Origin: Calditrichota bacterium
GTDB taxonomy: Bacteria > Calditrichota > Calditrichia > Calditrichales > J004
Direction: 5' to 3'
DNA: 62,575 nt
Assembly: GCA_024277115.1 (NCBI GenBank)
Contig: JAJRVW010000197.1
Span: 1 to 62,575 of the forward strand
Shown: positions 48,819 through 59,800 of the stretch, in pieces
Position numbering within the stretch: the stretch's first letter is position 1
Layout: every line of letters begins with the position of its first letter
Position numbers and translations under genes: made by a program
The notes under the pieces: generated by a model
Databases searched by the model: none
The model's input: the letters and a program-made list of their open reading frames with translations, nothing else
Told to the model about the DNA's origin: nothing

Positions 48819-51800
48819 ATGTCCGAATATATAAACATGGAAATGGATATTGCCGTTGTTGGCCTTGCAGGGCGTTTCCCGGGAGCCGAAAATATTGATG
48901 CATTTTGGGCACTTTTAAAAGCCGGCAAAGAGGGCGTAACACATTTTACTGAGGAAGAACTTTTAAAAGCCGGGCTGCCGGCAGAACTTTTAAAAAATCC
49001 AGACTATATAAAGACGCGTGGCATAATTAATGGTGCAGATAAATTCGATGCTTCATTTTTTGATTTTTCGCCCATCGAGGCTGAAATAATGGATCCGCAA
49101 CACCGGATATTTTTAGAAACATGTTGGCAAGCTATAGAAAATGCCGGATATAACCCTGAAAAATATCCAGGCCTGATTGGACTATTTGCCGGTGTTAGCA
49201 TGAACACTTACCTTTTTTCAATCCTCAATTCGAAAAAAGGAACTATGGATAGTTCCGAAGGCTACCAACTTGCTATTGGCAATGACAAAGATTTCTTGAC
49301 CACCCGTGCATCGTATAAAATGAACCTGCGTGGCCCAAGTATTGATGTACAGACAGCTTGCTCCACGTCGCTTGTAGCCATCCATCTTGCATGCCAAAAC
49401 TTGCAAAACTTTAGCTGCGACATGGCCCTTGCAGGTGGTGTTTCTATTGCGATCCCTCAAAAACAAGGCTATATGTACCAGGAAGGAATGATCCTCTCTA
49501 AAAACGGTCAGTGCCGTGCATTTGATGCCAACTCTTCAGGTACCATTAGCGGGAGCGGCGCAGGGATTGTAGTTTTAAAAAGGGTTGAAGACGCTTTAAA
49601 TGATGGCGATACAATCCTCTCTTTGGTAAAAGGCTCGGCCTATAACAATGATGGCTCCATGCGTGTTGGCTACACAGCGCCAAGCGTGGATGGCCAAGCC
49701 GATGTAATTGCCACGGCACAGGCCATTGCAGGGGTCAACCCGGAAAACATATCATATATCGAAGCGCATGGTACCGGTACCGAACTTGGTGATCCGATCG
49801 AAATTGCAGCGTTAAGCCAGGTGTTTGCCAATGAAACAGATAAAAAACAGTTCTGTGGAATTGGTTCGGTAAAAACAAACATAGGCCATCTTGATGCTGC
49901 GGCTGGTGTTTCCGGTTTTATAAAAACAGTGCTGGCCCTTAAAAATAAACAAATCCCGGCCAGCCTACATTATGAAAAACCCAACCCCAAAATTGATTTT
50001 AAGAACAGCCCTTTTTATGTGAATAACAGTCTAAAGGACTGGCGCACGTCCGGTTATCCATTAACAGCGGGCGTAAGCTCGTTTGGGATTGGTGGGACAA
50101 ATGCCCATGTAGTCCTTCAGGAAATGCCGGGTAATCATAAAAAGAATCTGGAAGAAAAACAGCAATTACTTCTCTTCTCTGCAAAATCGGGAGATGCTTT
50201 AAACGGCAACATGCAAAATTTTAAAACTTTTCTTCAAAACAATGAAACCTATAATTTTGCTGATATTGCTTTTACGCTTGATGAAGGAAGAAAACCTTTT
50301 AATTTGAGACGATTTATTGTTGCAGAAAACAAAGACGATGCCATCAAAGTAATTGCTGAAAATACCCCGAAACGCATTTTTGAAGCCCTTCATGCAAAAA
50401 GGCCGGATGTTCCTCAGGTAGCATTTATGTTTAGTGGCCAGGGTGCTCAGTATACCCAAATGGCAAAAGGGATTTATGAGACAGAACCAATTTTTAGAGA
50501 AAGTATTGATTGTTGCGCCGACGTTTTATCACCCATCATTAACTGTGACATACGCGAAATTCTTTTCTCTGAGGGGTTTTCTGACATAAATAAAACGGCG
50601 TTTACCCAACCCGCCCTTTTTGTGGTTGAATATGCATTGGCAAAATTTTGGACTGAACTGGGAATTGAACCGGTTGCCATGCTTGGCCACTCCATCGGTG
50701 AATATGTGGCCGCTTGCCTTTCCGGTGTATTTTCCCTTGAAGACGGATTAAAAATTGTTGCCGAGCGTGGCCGTTTAATGCAAAGTATGCCCGGTGGGGC
50801 CATGCTAAGTGTAAACCTTGAGGAACATCAACTGACAGAATTTATCACATCCAATTTGTCTATCGCTGCAATAAACAGTAAAGGTTCATCGGTTATTTCC
50901 GGTACTTTTGAAGCGATTGAAAAATTGGAATCCGTTTTAAAAGAAAAGTCTGTCGAGTTTCGCAAGCTACATACTTCCCATGCTTTCCATTCCAAAATGA
51001 TGGAACCGATACTTGAAACTTTTACAAAATTTGTAGCAGGGTTTAAACTTACAAATCCTGAAATTCCATACCTCTCCAATTTAAGCGGCACATGGATTAA
51101 AGTAGAGGAAGCTACGGACCCTGCCTATTATGCCAAACATCTCCGTAGCACAGTACGCTTTACAGATAACCTTTCGTACCTGTTTGAAAACACTGAAACC
51201 ATTTTGCTGGAAGTAGGGCCTGGAAAAACATTGGCATCACTTGCAACGCGGCATCCTGAAAACAGCTTAGAACGGATCATCCTTTCTTCTTTGCGCCATC
51301 CTCAGGATAATCAAAATGACCGGAGCTTTTTACTAAATACCATTGGTCGCTTGTGGCTTGCCGGCGCCGAATTTGATAATGAAAAACGTTATGGCGGGCA
51401 AAACAGAAAACGGATCCCCTTACCCTCTTATGCATTTGACAGAAAACGGTTTTGGTATGGCGATGGTACGCAGGCTTTTCAGGTTTCAGATAACTCCGAG
51501 AATGATAATAAATTAAAAAGTACAGATAAGTGGCTTTATGCGCCTTCCTGGAAACAGGCCGATTTTAACCGGATACAAAACCTTGAAGTAGATAAAAAAT
51601 GGCTTGTTTTTGTGATGAATGGTGATTTATCCGAAACAATTAAAGCAAATTTAGATAAACGAAATATTCAGTCTGTTTTTGTTAGCCCGGCAACAAACTA
51701 TTCTGAAAAACCAAAACAAAATTTTGAGATCAATCCCTCTTCAAGAGATGACTACCATACGCTTTTTGCTTCCCTAAAAACTCAGAATATACTTCCCGAA

Positions 51801-53417
51801 AACATCCTCTACTTGTGGGGTATTACAGAGAGGGAATCGAAGATAAACCTAGCGGCAAGTGATAAAAACTTTTTTTGCCTTACACACCTTGCCTCTGCAA
51901 TAGAACAAAACGCGCCTGAAAAAGAAATGCAATTATTGGTTGTGACCGAATGTATACAAGAAATTACCGGAAGTGAAAACTTAAAACCCGACAATGCCAT
52001 TATCCTTGGGCCATGCCGGGTAATGCCACAGGAGTTGTCAAATTTAATTTGCAGAACCATTGACCTTGAGAGTGTAAATATAAAGCACGTCGGTTTATAT
52101 GCAGATTTTATCCTTCAAGAAAGTATACAACCCGAAAGAGAATACTCCGTTGCCTATCGTGGCCGACATCGCTGGGTCAGTTTTTATAACAAGATTGACA
52201 GAACAGAAAACGGCAATGTAAAGCTAAGAGAGAAAGGGACTTACCTGATAACAGGTGGCCTTGGACGGATCGGCTTAACTTTTGCCAGGTTTCTTGCAGA
52301 TAAATATCACGCCAATCTGATTTTGGTAAACCGATCTACCGTACCGGAAAAATCGGAATGGCAGACGTATCATAGTCAGAACACGAAGGATGTGACATGG
52401 TACCGTATAGGCCAGCTTTTAGAGATTGAGAAATCCGCCAATACCTTAAAAATATTTTCTATAGATGCGGCAAACACATCGGAAATGCAAAAATTAATTG
52501 AGTATATTTATTCAGAATTTAATAATCTTAACGGCGTAATCCATGCTGCGGGTACATTGGGCGAAAGTATGGTTGGATTGGTTTCCCAGGTAACAAAGGA
52601 AGACCTTGACTCCCAACTCCACTCTAAACTTGAAGCAACCAAAACACTGGATAAAGTCCTTCAAGGTAAAAACTTAGATTTTGTTATTTTACAATCTTCC
52701 CTATCAACCGTCCTGGGTGGGTTAGGCTTTACGGCCTATTCTGCCGCTAATCATTACCTTGATGCCTTTTGCCAGGCTAAACAAAGTGAGAAGCAAAATT
52801 GGCTCTGTGTTAATTGGGATGGATGGCGTTTTGAAGCAGCCGAGGGCAGAAAAGGCAGCACGAATATTACCGATTACTCCATTTACCCCGAAGAAGGTAT
52901 AGAGGTTCTGGTTAAGCTTCTTGGCAGTATTATCAGCCCGCGTATCGTTGTTTCCACGGGCAACCTAGAACGTCGTATAAAAAAATGGCTTGTAGGCAGA
53001 AAACAGGGTAACGAGGATAATTTTGATCCTAATCAGCTTAAACATGACCGTCCGAACCTGCCAACCCCTTACATTGAGCCTAATACCGATCTTGAAAAAG
53101 AAATTAGCCAAACTTGGCAAAGGTTGCTCGGCATCGGTAAAATTGGAGTAAATGATGATTTCTTTGACCTGGGAGGGAATTCACTTTTAGGTACACAACT
53201 GATAGCCCAGCTTCGTCAAAAATTCCAGGTGGAGCTTCCTATCCGTGTTTTGTTTGAAGATCCGACAATTTCAGGTGTTTCAAAAATTATTGATGAACAA
53301 AAGCAGGAAAAAACACCCGGTCAAGACCTTCTTGCCGATATGCTCAGCAAAATAGAGAATATGTCTGATGAACAAATTAAAACAAAACTACAAGACGCAA
53401 AAAATAAAAAGAATTAA
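48819..53417 (+). CDS. Assembly-line gene C: PKS module KS-AT-KR-ACP
   Basis: One extension module after the NRPS part of gene B, 1532 residues, uninterrupted. The KS (about 8-435) uses QTACSTSLVA (Cys 181) with EAHGTGTELG and NIGHLDAAAG; the CSTS variant and the SPIEAEIMDPQHR motif set it apart from the KS of genes A and B and are usual for KS domains that accept chains from peptidyl carriers. The AT has GHSIGEYVAA (Ser 625) and SHAFHSKMMEP, indicating malonyl-CoA. About 890-1110 is the KR structural half. The catalytic KR has GTYLITGGLGRIG and the Ser-Tyr-Asn set in LQSSLSTVLGG and AYSAANHY, so it should reduce; it lacks the LDD motif seen in gene A. The ACP is of PCP-like type, FDLGGNSLLGTQ. 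The product would bear a beta-hydroxyl. Confidence 0.93.
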   Translation: MSEYINMEMDIAVVGLAGRFPGAENIDAFWALLKAGKEGVTHFTEEELLKAGLPAELLKNPDYIKTRGIINGADKFDASFFDFSPIEAEIMDPQHRIFLETCWQAIENAGYNPEKYPGLIGLFAGVSMNTYLFSILNSKKGTMDSSEGYQLAIGNDKDFLTTRASYKMNLRGPSIDVQTACSTSLVAIHLACQNLQNFSCDMALAGGVSIAIPQKQGYMYQEGMILSKNGQCRAFDANSSGTISGSGAGIVVLKRVEDALNDGDTILSLVKGSAYNNDGSMRVGYTAPSVDGQADVIATAQAIAGVNPENISYIEAHGTGTELGDPIEIAALSQVFANETDKKQFCGIGSVKTNIGHLDAAAGVSGFIKTVLALKNKQIPASLHYEKPNPKIDFKNSPFYVNNSLKDWRTSGYPLTAGVSSFGIGGTNAHVVLQEMPGNHKKNLEEKQQLLLFSAKSGDALNGNMQNFKTFLQNNETYNFADIAFTLDEGRKPFNLRRFIVAENKDDAIKVIAENTPKRIFEALHAKRPDVPQVAFMFSGQGAQYTQMAKGIYETEPIFRESIDCCADVLSPIINCDIREILFSEGFSDINKTAFTQPALFVVEYALAKFWTELGIEPVAMLGHSIGEYVAACLSGVFSLEDGLKIVAERGRLMQSMPGGAMLSVNLEEHQLTEFITSNLSIAAINSKGSSVISGTFEAIEKLESVLKEKSVEFRKLHTSHAFHSKMMEPILETFTKFVAGFKLTNPEIPYLSNLSGTWIKVEEATDPAYYAKHLRSTVRFTDNLSYLFENTETILLEVGPGKTLASLATRHPENSLERIILSSLRHPQDNQNDRSFLLNTIGRLWLAGAEFDNEKRYGGQNRKRIPLPSYAFDRKRFWYGDGTQAFQVSDNSENDNKLKSTDKWLYAPSWKQADFNRIQNLEVDKKWLVFVMNGDLSETIKANLDKRNIQSVFVSPATNYSEKPKQNFEINPSSRDDYHTLFASLKTQNILPENILYLWGITERESKINLAASDKNFFCLTHLASAIEQNAPEKEMQLLVVTECIQEITGSENLKPDNAIILGPCRVMPQELSNLICRTIDLESVNIKHVGLYADFILQESIQPEREYSVAYRGRHRWVSFYNKIDRTENGNVKLREKGTYLITGGLGRIGLTFARFLADKYHANLILVNRSTVPEKSEWQTYHSQNTKDVTWYRIGQLLEIEKSANTLKIFSIDAANTSEMQKLIEYIYSEFNNLNGVIHAAGTLGESMVGLVSQVTKEDLDSQLHSKLEATKTLDKVLQGKNLDFVILQSSLSTVLGGLGFTAYSAANHYLDAFCQAKQSEKQNWLCVNWDGWRFEAAEGRKGSTNITDYSIYPEEGIEVLVKLLGSIISPRIVVSTGNLERRIKKWLVGRKQGNEDNFDPNQLKHDRPNLPTPYIEPNTDLEKEISQTWQRLLGIGKIGVNDDFFDLGGNSLLGTQLIAQLRQKFQVELPIRVLFEDPTISGVSKIIDEQKQEKTPGQDLLADMLSKIENMSDEQIKTKLQDAKNKKN

Positions 53418-53461
53418 TAAGCAGCCCTGCTTTCTATAATCTTGATTTTATTAGGAATGAA

Positions 53462-56400
53462 ATGAGTGATATTTATAAACAAATTGCAAACTTACCACCG
53501 GAAAAACGCGAAGTGCTTGAAATGATGCTTTTGGAGCAAGGTGTCGATCTTTCTCAGATGGCCATTATTCCCGTATCGCGCGAGGTAAAAAGTTTTCCAT
53601 TATCTTATTCGCAACAACGGCTTTGGTTTTTAGACCAATTGGAACCCGGAAGCCCGCTTTATAATATTTGTTCGCCCATTCGTATGAAAGGCCGGCTTGA
53701 TGAAGCAGCTTTAAAAAACACATTGATTGAGATTATTAAAAGACACGAAGTTTTACGAACAACTTTTGGTAGTAAAAATAATGAGCCGACGCAAATTATC
53801 CATGATGCCTTTGTACCTGAAATAAATAGAGTCGATGCTACCGACGAAAATACCCTTAAGGCAGAAATTATTAATGAATCAATCCTGCCATTTGACTTGG
53901 AAAACGGCCCACTTTTACGTGCAAAACAAATTCGTATAGCGCAAGATGACAACATTATTATTCTGACACTGCACCACATCGTTTCCGATAACTGGTCTAC
54001 CGGCATATTAATTCAGGAAATTATGCAGCTCTATCCAGCCCTGGCCAAAGGTGAAGAATTATCACTCGCACCTCTACCCATCCAATATGCCGATTTTGCA
54101 ACCTGGCAAAGAAAATGGTTAAGCGGAAAAACATTGCAAAACCAACTTGAATTTTGGGAAAACCAACTAGCCGGAATCCCACCTGTTTTAGAACTACCAA
54201 CCGATTTTCCCCGACCTGCCATCCAAACCTTTAATGGTGATTATAAACTTTTTGATTTAAGTAAAGAATCTGTAAAAAAACTTAGAAAACTTTGCGAAGA
54301 AGCCGATATTACGCCATTTATGGCTCTATTGGCCACGTTCCAGGTTTTGTTGAATAAATACACATCCGGGCAAGATGATTTTTGTATTGGCTCGCCCATC
54401 GCCAACCGTAACCGCAGTGAAACAGAAAGCCTTATTGGTTTCTTTATAAACACGTTGGTATTACGTGCAGATTTATCAAACAACCCTACTTTTTCAGAAC
54501 TGTTAAACCGTGTTAAAGAAACAGTTATCGGGGCCATCGATCATCAGGATTTACCTTTCGAGACATTGGTCGAAAAACTTGACCCCAAGCGAGATATGAG
54601 CCATACACCGCTTTTCCAGGTTATGTTTGTCCTGAATAATGCCCCCGTTGAAACCTTAAAATTACCGGGTTTAGAGTTAAGCTTGGTCGACATAGACAAT
54701 AAAACGTCTAAGTTTGATCTAATCTTTAGTTTCACAGAAAATGGCGACATGCTTAATGGCAAGGTTGAATTTAACACGGATTTATTTAAAGCAGAGACAA
54801 TCGCACAGATGGTTGGCCATTTTAATATTATTTTAGAACAGTTGCTAAACGATCCAAAGCAAAAGGTTTCTGCCATAAACTTATTGGAAGAAGTGGACCG
54901 TAAAACTTTGCTGGGAGAATGGGCTTTAAGCAAAAGGGAATCAACTGCATCTGAGTTAATCCCTGAGATGATTGAGAGGCATATTAATCAAAACACTTCA
55001 AGTGCCGCTCTTATTATTGACGATTTAACATTTAGTTATGCCGCCCTGCTGCAAAAAGCCAATGCAATTGCCGCATACCTGGTAGATGAAAAGAAGATTG
55101 AACCGGGTGAAGTTATTGGTGTATTGGCCAACCGCTCGGCAGAAATGATTTATGGCATGCTTGGCGTTATAAAGGCTGGCGCCACATATTTGCCGTTAGA
55201 TCCCAGCTATCCACAAGAGCGGCTGCAATATATGATTGAGGATAGTGGCTGCAAACGGCTTTTAGTAAAAGATACTATTGAAAAACTTTCCGGTTTAAAT
55301 GTAAAAGAGCCCATTCTGTTTAAAAATATTCCTGATAGCTCTAAAACAGTAAACTTAGCCGAAGCCGAGCATCCCGCTTACATTATTTATACATCCGGTT
55401 CAACCGGGAATCCCAAAGGCGTTTTGGTTGCCAATAAAACAATTGCCGATCACTGCGTGGATATGGCCGGACAATTTGAGCTTGCCCCAAATAAAAAGGT
55501 ACTGCAATTCGCCGCCCTCAATTTTGACGCATCGTTGGAGCAAATTTTACCAACCCTGATAAGTGGCGCAACGCTTGTTTTACGCGATGATGACGTTTGG
55601 CCTGTAGCAAAATTTATGCATTATGTCCAAAAATATGATTTAAATTTAATAAACCTGCCTACAGCTTATTGGAACCAGTTGACAGACTTTTTATCATCGG
55701 AAGAACAAAAAGAAAATACGTATAATCATGCGGTTGAACGCGTTCTTATCGGTGGCGATGTAATGAAATACGAAACTTTGGAGAAGTGGTACACTACACC
55801 TTTAGCCCATACACGCCTTTTTAATATGTACGGGCCAACTGAAGCGGTCATTACAGCAGCTTCTTTTGAAATAACCCCCAAAATTATCAGTGAAAAACCG
55901 TATGGAAGTATCCCTATTGGCAGGCCATGTGCCAACCGGAAATTTTACATTTTAGATAAAAAAGAGGCACTTGTTCCTTTTGGGTTTGCCGGTGAACTAC
56001 ATATCGCAGGCAGCGCACTGGCCATTGGCTATCACAATCTTGATAAAGAGAGCCGTGAAAAGTTTATTAAGAACCCTTTTAGCGCTTCCAATGAAAAAAT
56101 GTATAAAACCGGTGATAAAGTACGATTTACCCATGATGGAAATTTGGAATTTCTTGGGCGTGTGGACAACCAACTTAAAATTCGTGGATTTAGGATCGAA
56201 CCGGGCGAAATTGAATCGGCCCTTTTAAAACATGATGAAATAAAAGAGATACTTGTTGTACCCAATATTGATGTGTCGGGTGAAAAAAACTTATTTGCTT
56301 ATTTTATTCCACAACCTGGGGCAACACCTGCCATATCAGATGTTCGCGCTTTTGCCATAAAAACCCTGCCCGGATTTATGGTTCCGTCTGTTTTTATTCA

Positions 56401-56818
56401 ACTGACTGAATTTCCGCTTATGCCAAGTGGAAAAATCAATAAAAATAGTTTGCCAATTCCAGATGATATACGTTCACAACTGGCTACAGAATTTGTTGCA
56501 CCAAGGACAGAAACAGAAAAAATACTGGCTGAAATTGTATCGGATGTATTAAAAGTAGACAAAGTTGGCGTTCATGATAATTTCTTTGAACTGGGAGGCC
56601 ATTCTATGCTTGGCACCCTTGTCATCTCCTTGATCAGGGAAAAACTTGATATAGAAATACCATTACGCGCCTTGTTCGAAGCACCAACAGTTGGGGGCAT
56701 AGCCGTGGCCATTACCGAAGCGCAAATTGAAGGTACCGATGAAGACGAGCTCAACAACATGCTCGATGAGCTTGAAGGGTTATCGGAAGAAGACATAAAA
56801 CGCATGCTCGAAGAATAG
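53462..56818 (+). CDS. Assembly-line gene D: NRPS module C-A-PCP
   Basis: A single-module NRPS of 1118 residues, intact. The N-terminal helix SDIYKQIANLPPEKREVLEMML is a docking-type segment. The C domain starts at FPLSYSQQRLWFLDQLEPGS and has LHHIVSDNWST with the catalytic histidine. The A domain has YIIYTSGSTGNPKGV, NMYGPTEAVI, YKTGDKVRF and SGKINKN. The specificity positions, read by eye against GrsA, are D-A-E-N-L-G-M-I-T-K. From memory this shares seven of ten positions with an ornithine code (DMENLGLINK) but is not a clear match, so the substrate is left open. The PCP has FELGGHSMLGT with the phosphopantetheine serine, followed by an acidic tail LDELEGLSEEDIKRML. No epimerase or thioesterase is present. 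It starts 44 bases after gene C, with AGGA before the ATG. Confidence 0.93.
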   Translation: MSDIYKQIANLPPEKREVLEMMLLEQGVDLSQMAIIPVSREVKSFPLSYSQQRLWFLDQLEPGSPLYNICSPIRMKGRLDEAALKNTLIEIIKRHEVLRTTFGSKNNEPTQIIHDAFVPEINRVDATDENTLKAEIINESILPFDLENGPLLRAKQIRIAQDDNIIILTLHHIVSDNWSTGILIQEIMQLYPALAKGEELSLAPLPIQYADFATWQRKWLSGKTLQNQLEFWENQLAGIPPVLELPTDFPRPAIQTFNGDYKLFDLSKESVKKLRKLCEEADITPFMALLATFQVLLNKYTSGQDDFCIGSPIANRNRSETESLIGFFINTLVLRADLSNNPTFSELLNRVKETVIGAIDHQDLPFETLVEKLDPKRDMSHTPLFQVMFVLNNAPVETLKLPGLELSLVDIDNKTSKFDLIFSFTENGDMLNGKVEFNTDLFKAETIAQMVGHFNIILEQLLNDPKQKVSAINLLEEVDRKTLLGEWALSKRESTASELIPEMIERHINQNTSSAALIIDDLTFSYAALLQKANAIAAYLVDEKKIEPGEVIGVLANRSAEMIYGMLGVIKAGATYLPLDPSYPQERLQYMIEDSGCKRLLVKDTIEKLSGLNVKEPILFKNIPDSSKTVNLAEAEHPAYIIYTSGSTGNPKGVLVANKTIADHCVDMAGQFELAPNKKVLQFAALNFDASLEQILPTLISGATLVLRDDDVWPVAKFMHYVQKYDLNLINLPTAYWNQLTDFLSSEEQKENTYNHAVERVLIGGDVMKYETLEKWYTTPLAHTRLFNMYGPTEAVITAASFEITPKIISEKPYGSIPIGRPCANRKFYILDKKEALVPFGFAGELHIAGSALAIGYHNLDKESREKFIKNPFSASNEKMYKTGDKVRFTHDGNLEFLGRVDNQLKIRGFRIEPGEIESALLKHDEIKEILVVPNIDVSGEKNLFAYFIPQPGATPAISDVRAFAIKTLPGFMVPSVFIQLTEFPLMPSGKINKNSLPIPDDIRSQLATEFVAPRTETEKILAEIVSDVLKVDKVGVHDNFFELGGHSMLGTLVISLIREKLDIEIPLRALFEAPTVGGIAVAITEAQIEGTDEDELNNMLDELEGLSEEDIKRMLEE

Positions 56819-56882
56819 CCTGTTTTTGATTTAAACACTCTACTATACCGGAATAGCACAGAAATTAAAATTAAAGAAGAAT

Positions 56883-59800
56883 ATGACCCAGATATCGAAA
56901 AAGCTTAACAACCTTACCCCGGAACAACTTGAGCTTTTGCGCAAAAAATTAAAAAAGAAAAGTACTGCAACACCTAATAATATAATTTCACCCCGAAGCG
57001 ATAAAACTCTTTTTCCACTTTCCTCGGCACAAGAGCGTTTATGGTTTTTTGACCAACTTGCGCCAAATAATGCTTTTTATAACATAACTTCGGCAATCCG
57101 GATTACAGGCGATTTCAAACCTTCAATATTTGCTGACAGTCTCAATAAAGTGATTGCACGCCATGAAGTTTTACGCTCCTGTTTTGTTACAAAGAATGGT
57201 GCGCCATTACAAAAAATTGCAAGTAGTCTGGAAATTAAAATACCACTGGAAGTATATGATAAAAATCAACGACAGGGTATTGACGCGTTTGTTTTAAAAG
57301 AAATCGAAAAAGATGCCCGCCGGCCTTTTGATTTAACTAAAACCCCTTTGATCCGTGCAAAGATTATAAAGCATGGTGATCGGCAACATGTGCTCATTTT
57401 AACCATGCACCATATTATTGCCGACGGTTGGTCCAGCCCGATTTTACTTAATGAGACCGGTAGATACTATGATGGGATTATAAATAATAAACCCGTTGAT
57501 CTCGAAGCATTAACAATACAATATGCCGATTATGCATATTGGCAAAAACAGCAAGCAGGATCGCCAAAACAAAAACAACAACTTACTTATTGGCAGGATA
57601 AATTGAATGGAATGCCCGATACTTTGGAACTGCCTATCGATAATAAACGTCCGGCAGAACAAACATATAATGGCGCACACTATCATTTTGGACTTGGCAG
57701 GGACTTAAGTGATAAAATTAAAAAACTTAGCCAATCGCAAGGGGCTACACTTTTTATTACCTTAATTTCAGCTTATCAGGTTTTGCTGTACAAATACACC
57801 AATCAGGACGATTTTGGTATTGGCCTGCCCATTGCCAACCGCAATAAAAAAGAGATTGAGAACTTGGTGGGTTTTTTTGTAAACACCTTGGTTTTACGGG
57901 CCCAAACAGACCCTATATTATCCTTTAAAAAAATCCTGCAAAAAACCAAACACAACTTGTTGGAAGCTTATGATAATCAGGACATCCCCTTTGAACGTCT
58001 TGTAGAAACTCTTTTGCCCAATCGAGATTTAAGTCATTCTCCCTTTTTTCAGACAATGTTTGAGTTGCAGGGCGATGCCTTGGCCAGCCTGACATTTGGT
58101 AACGTAAGCCTGGAAGCGATCCCTTTCGAAAACCATACCTCAAAATTTGACCTTTTAATGATGATGGAAGACGGCACGGAAGAAATAACAGGTGCATTGG
58201 AATATAACACAGATATTTTTTCGGCTGAGACCATAATCCGTTTTTGTAAGCACTTTACACATTTACTGGAGAATATAGTAGCTTATCCTGATGTGTCCAT
58301 AAACCAATTGGCGATTATGGATGCACAAGAAACAGATAAGATTGTCCGTCACTGGAATGAGACCAAAACAGCCTATCAGGAGTATAACAACTTAATGGAG
58401 CGTTTTGAAGAACAGGCCGCAAAAACTCCAAACGCCCCTGCACTTACTTTCAAAGATAAAACAATCAGCTACAGAGAGCTAAATGAGCGGGCAAACCGTC
58501 TGGCAACATATCTAATTAAGAATGGACTAAAACAGGATGAACTTGTTGGCCTGTTTATGACCCGTTCTTTTGAGATGATTATTGCCATGTATGCCATTCA
58601 AAAAGCTGGGGGTGCTTATCTTCCACTCGACCCCAGCTATCCGGCTGAACGAATCCGGTTTATGATCAACGATACATTTCTGCAATTTATCTTTACCCTC
58701 AAGGATTTAAAAGAGTTGCTTCCTAAAAATAAAGCTACAATTTTAGCTGTTGATGAACTTGAATCCACTATAAATAATCTACCAGGCACCAAGCCGGTTA
58801 CAACAGTTGCGTGTTCCAGTACAGCCGCTTACATGATTTATACATCCGGGTCCACAGGCACCCCCAAAGGTGTGCTTATCGAACATAAGGCCATTCTAAA
58901 TCGGCTGTTTTGGATGCAGGAAACCTTTAAAATAAATGCTGAAGATGTTATTTTACAAAAAACCCCTTTTAGTTTTGATGTTTCGGTTTGGGAGTTTTTT
59001 TGGCCTCTACTTTTTGGCTCAAGGTTAGTGATTGTAGAGCCTGAGGGCCATAAAGATACAGCTTACTTATGTAAACTCATCCAAGAAGAAAAAATAACCA
59101 CAATACATTTTGTACCACCGATGCTTCAGGTATTTATCGAATATCCTGCATTTACAAAATGCTTGTCCCTAAAACGTGTTATTTGTAGCGGTGAGGCTTT
59201 GGGTACAGACGTGCAAAACCATTTCCTTGAACGCCACCCTGCCCAACTTCATAATTTATACGGCCCCACCGAAGCCGCGGTTGACGTGACCCATTGGCTG
59301 TGCAGGAAAAAAGAAAAGATGCATTCTGTGCCCATTGGAAAAACAATCGCCAATACACAAATCTACATTCTGGATCCTATGCATAACCCTGTTCCTGTTG
59401 GTGTGCCCGGCGAACTTTATATCGGGGGTATCCAACTGGCCCGGGCCTATCATAACCGGCCAGACCTTACTGCGGAGAAATTCATCCCCGATCCGTTTTC
59501 TGGGATAGAAGGAGGGCGTTTATATAAAACCGGTGATTTGGTACGTTTTTTAAATGACGGCAATATTGATTTTTTAGGCCGGATCGACCATCAAATAAAA
59601 TTAAGAGGTTTTCGTATTGAACTGGGCGAGATCGAAATGGCCATCAATAAAAGTACCAAAAAAATGGGTGTCAAAGATTCCCTTGTTTTAGCATGGCAAG
59701 GCAAGGCAGGAGATTTAGCACTAGTGGCCTACCTCGTTTGTAAAAACATTCCGGAAATAAACAAGATAAGAAAAGAGCTTGCCGTTATTTTACCGGATTA

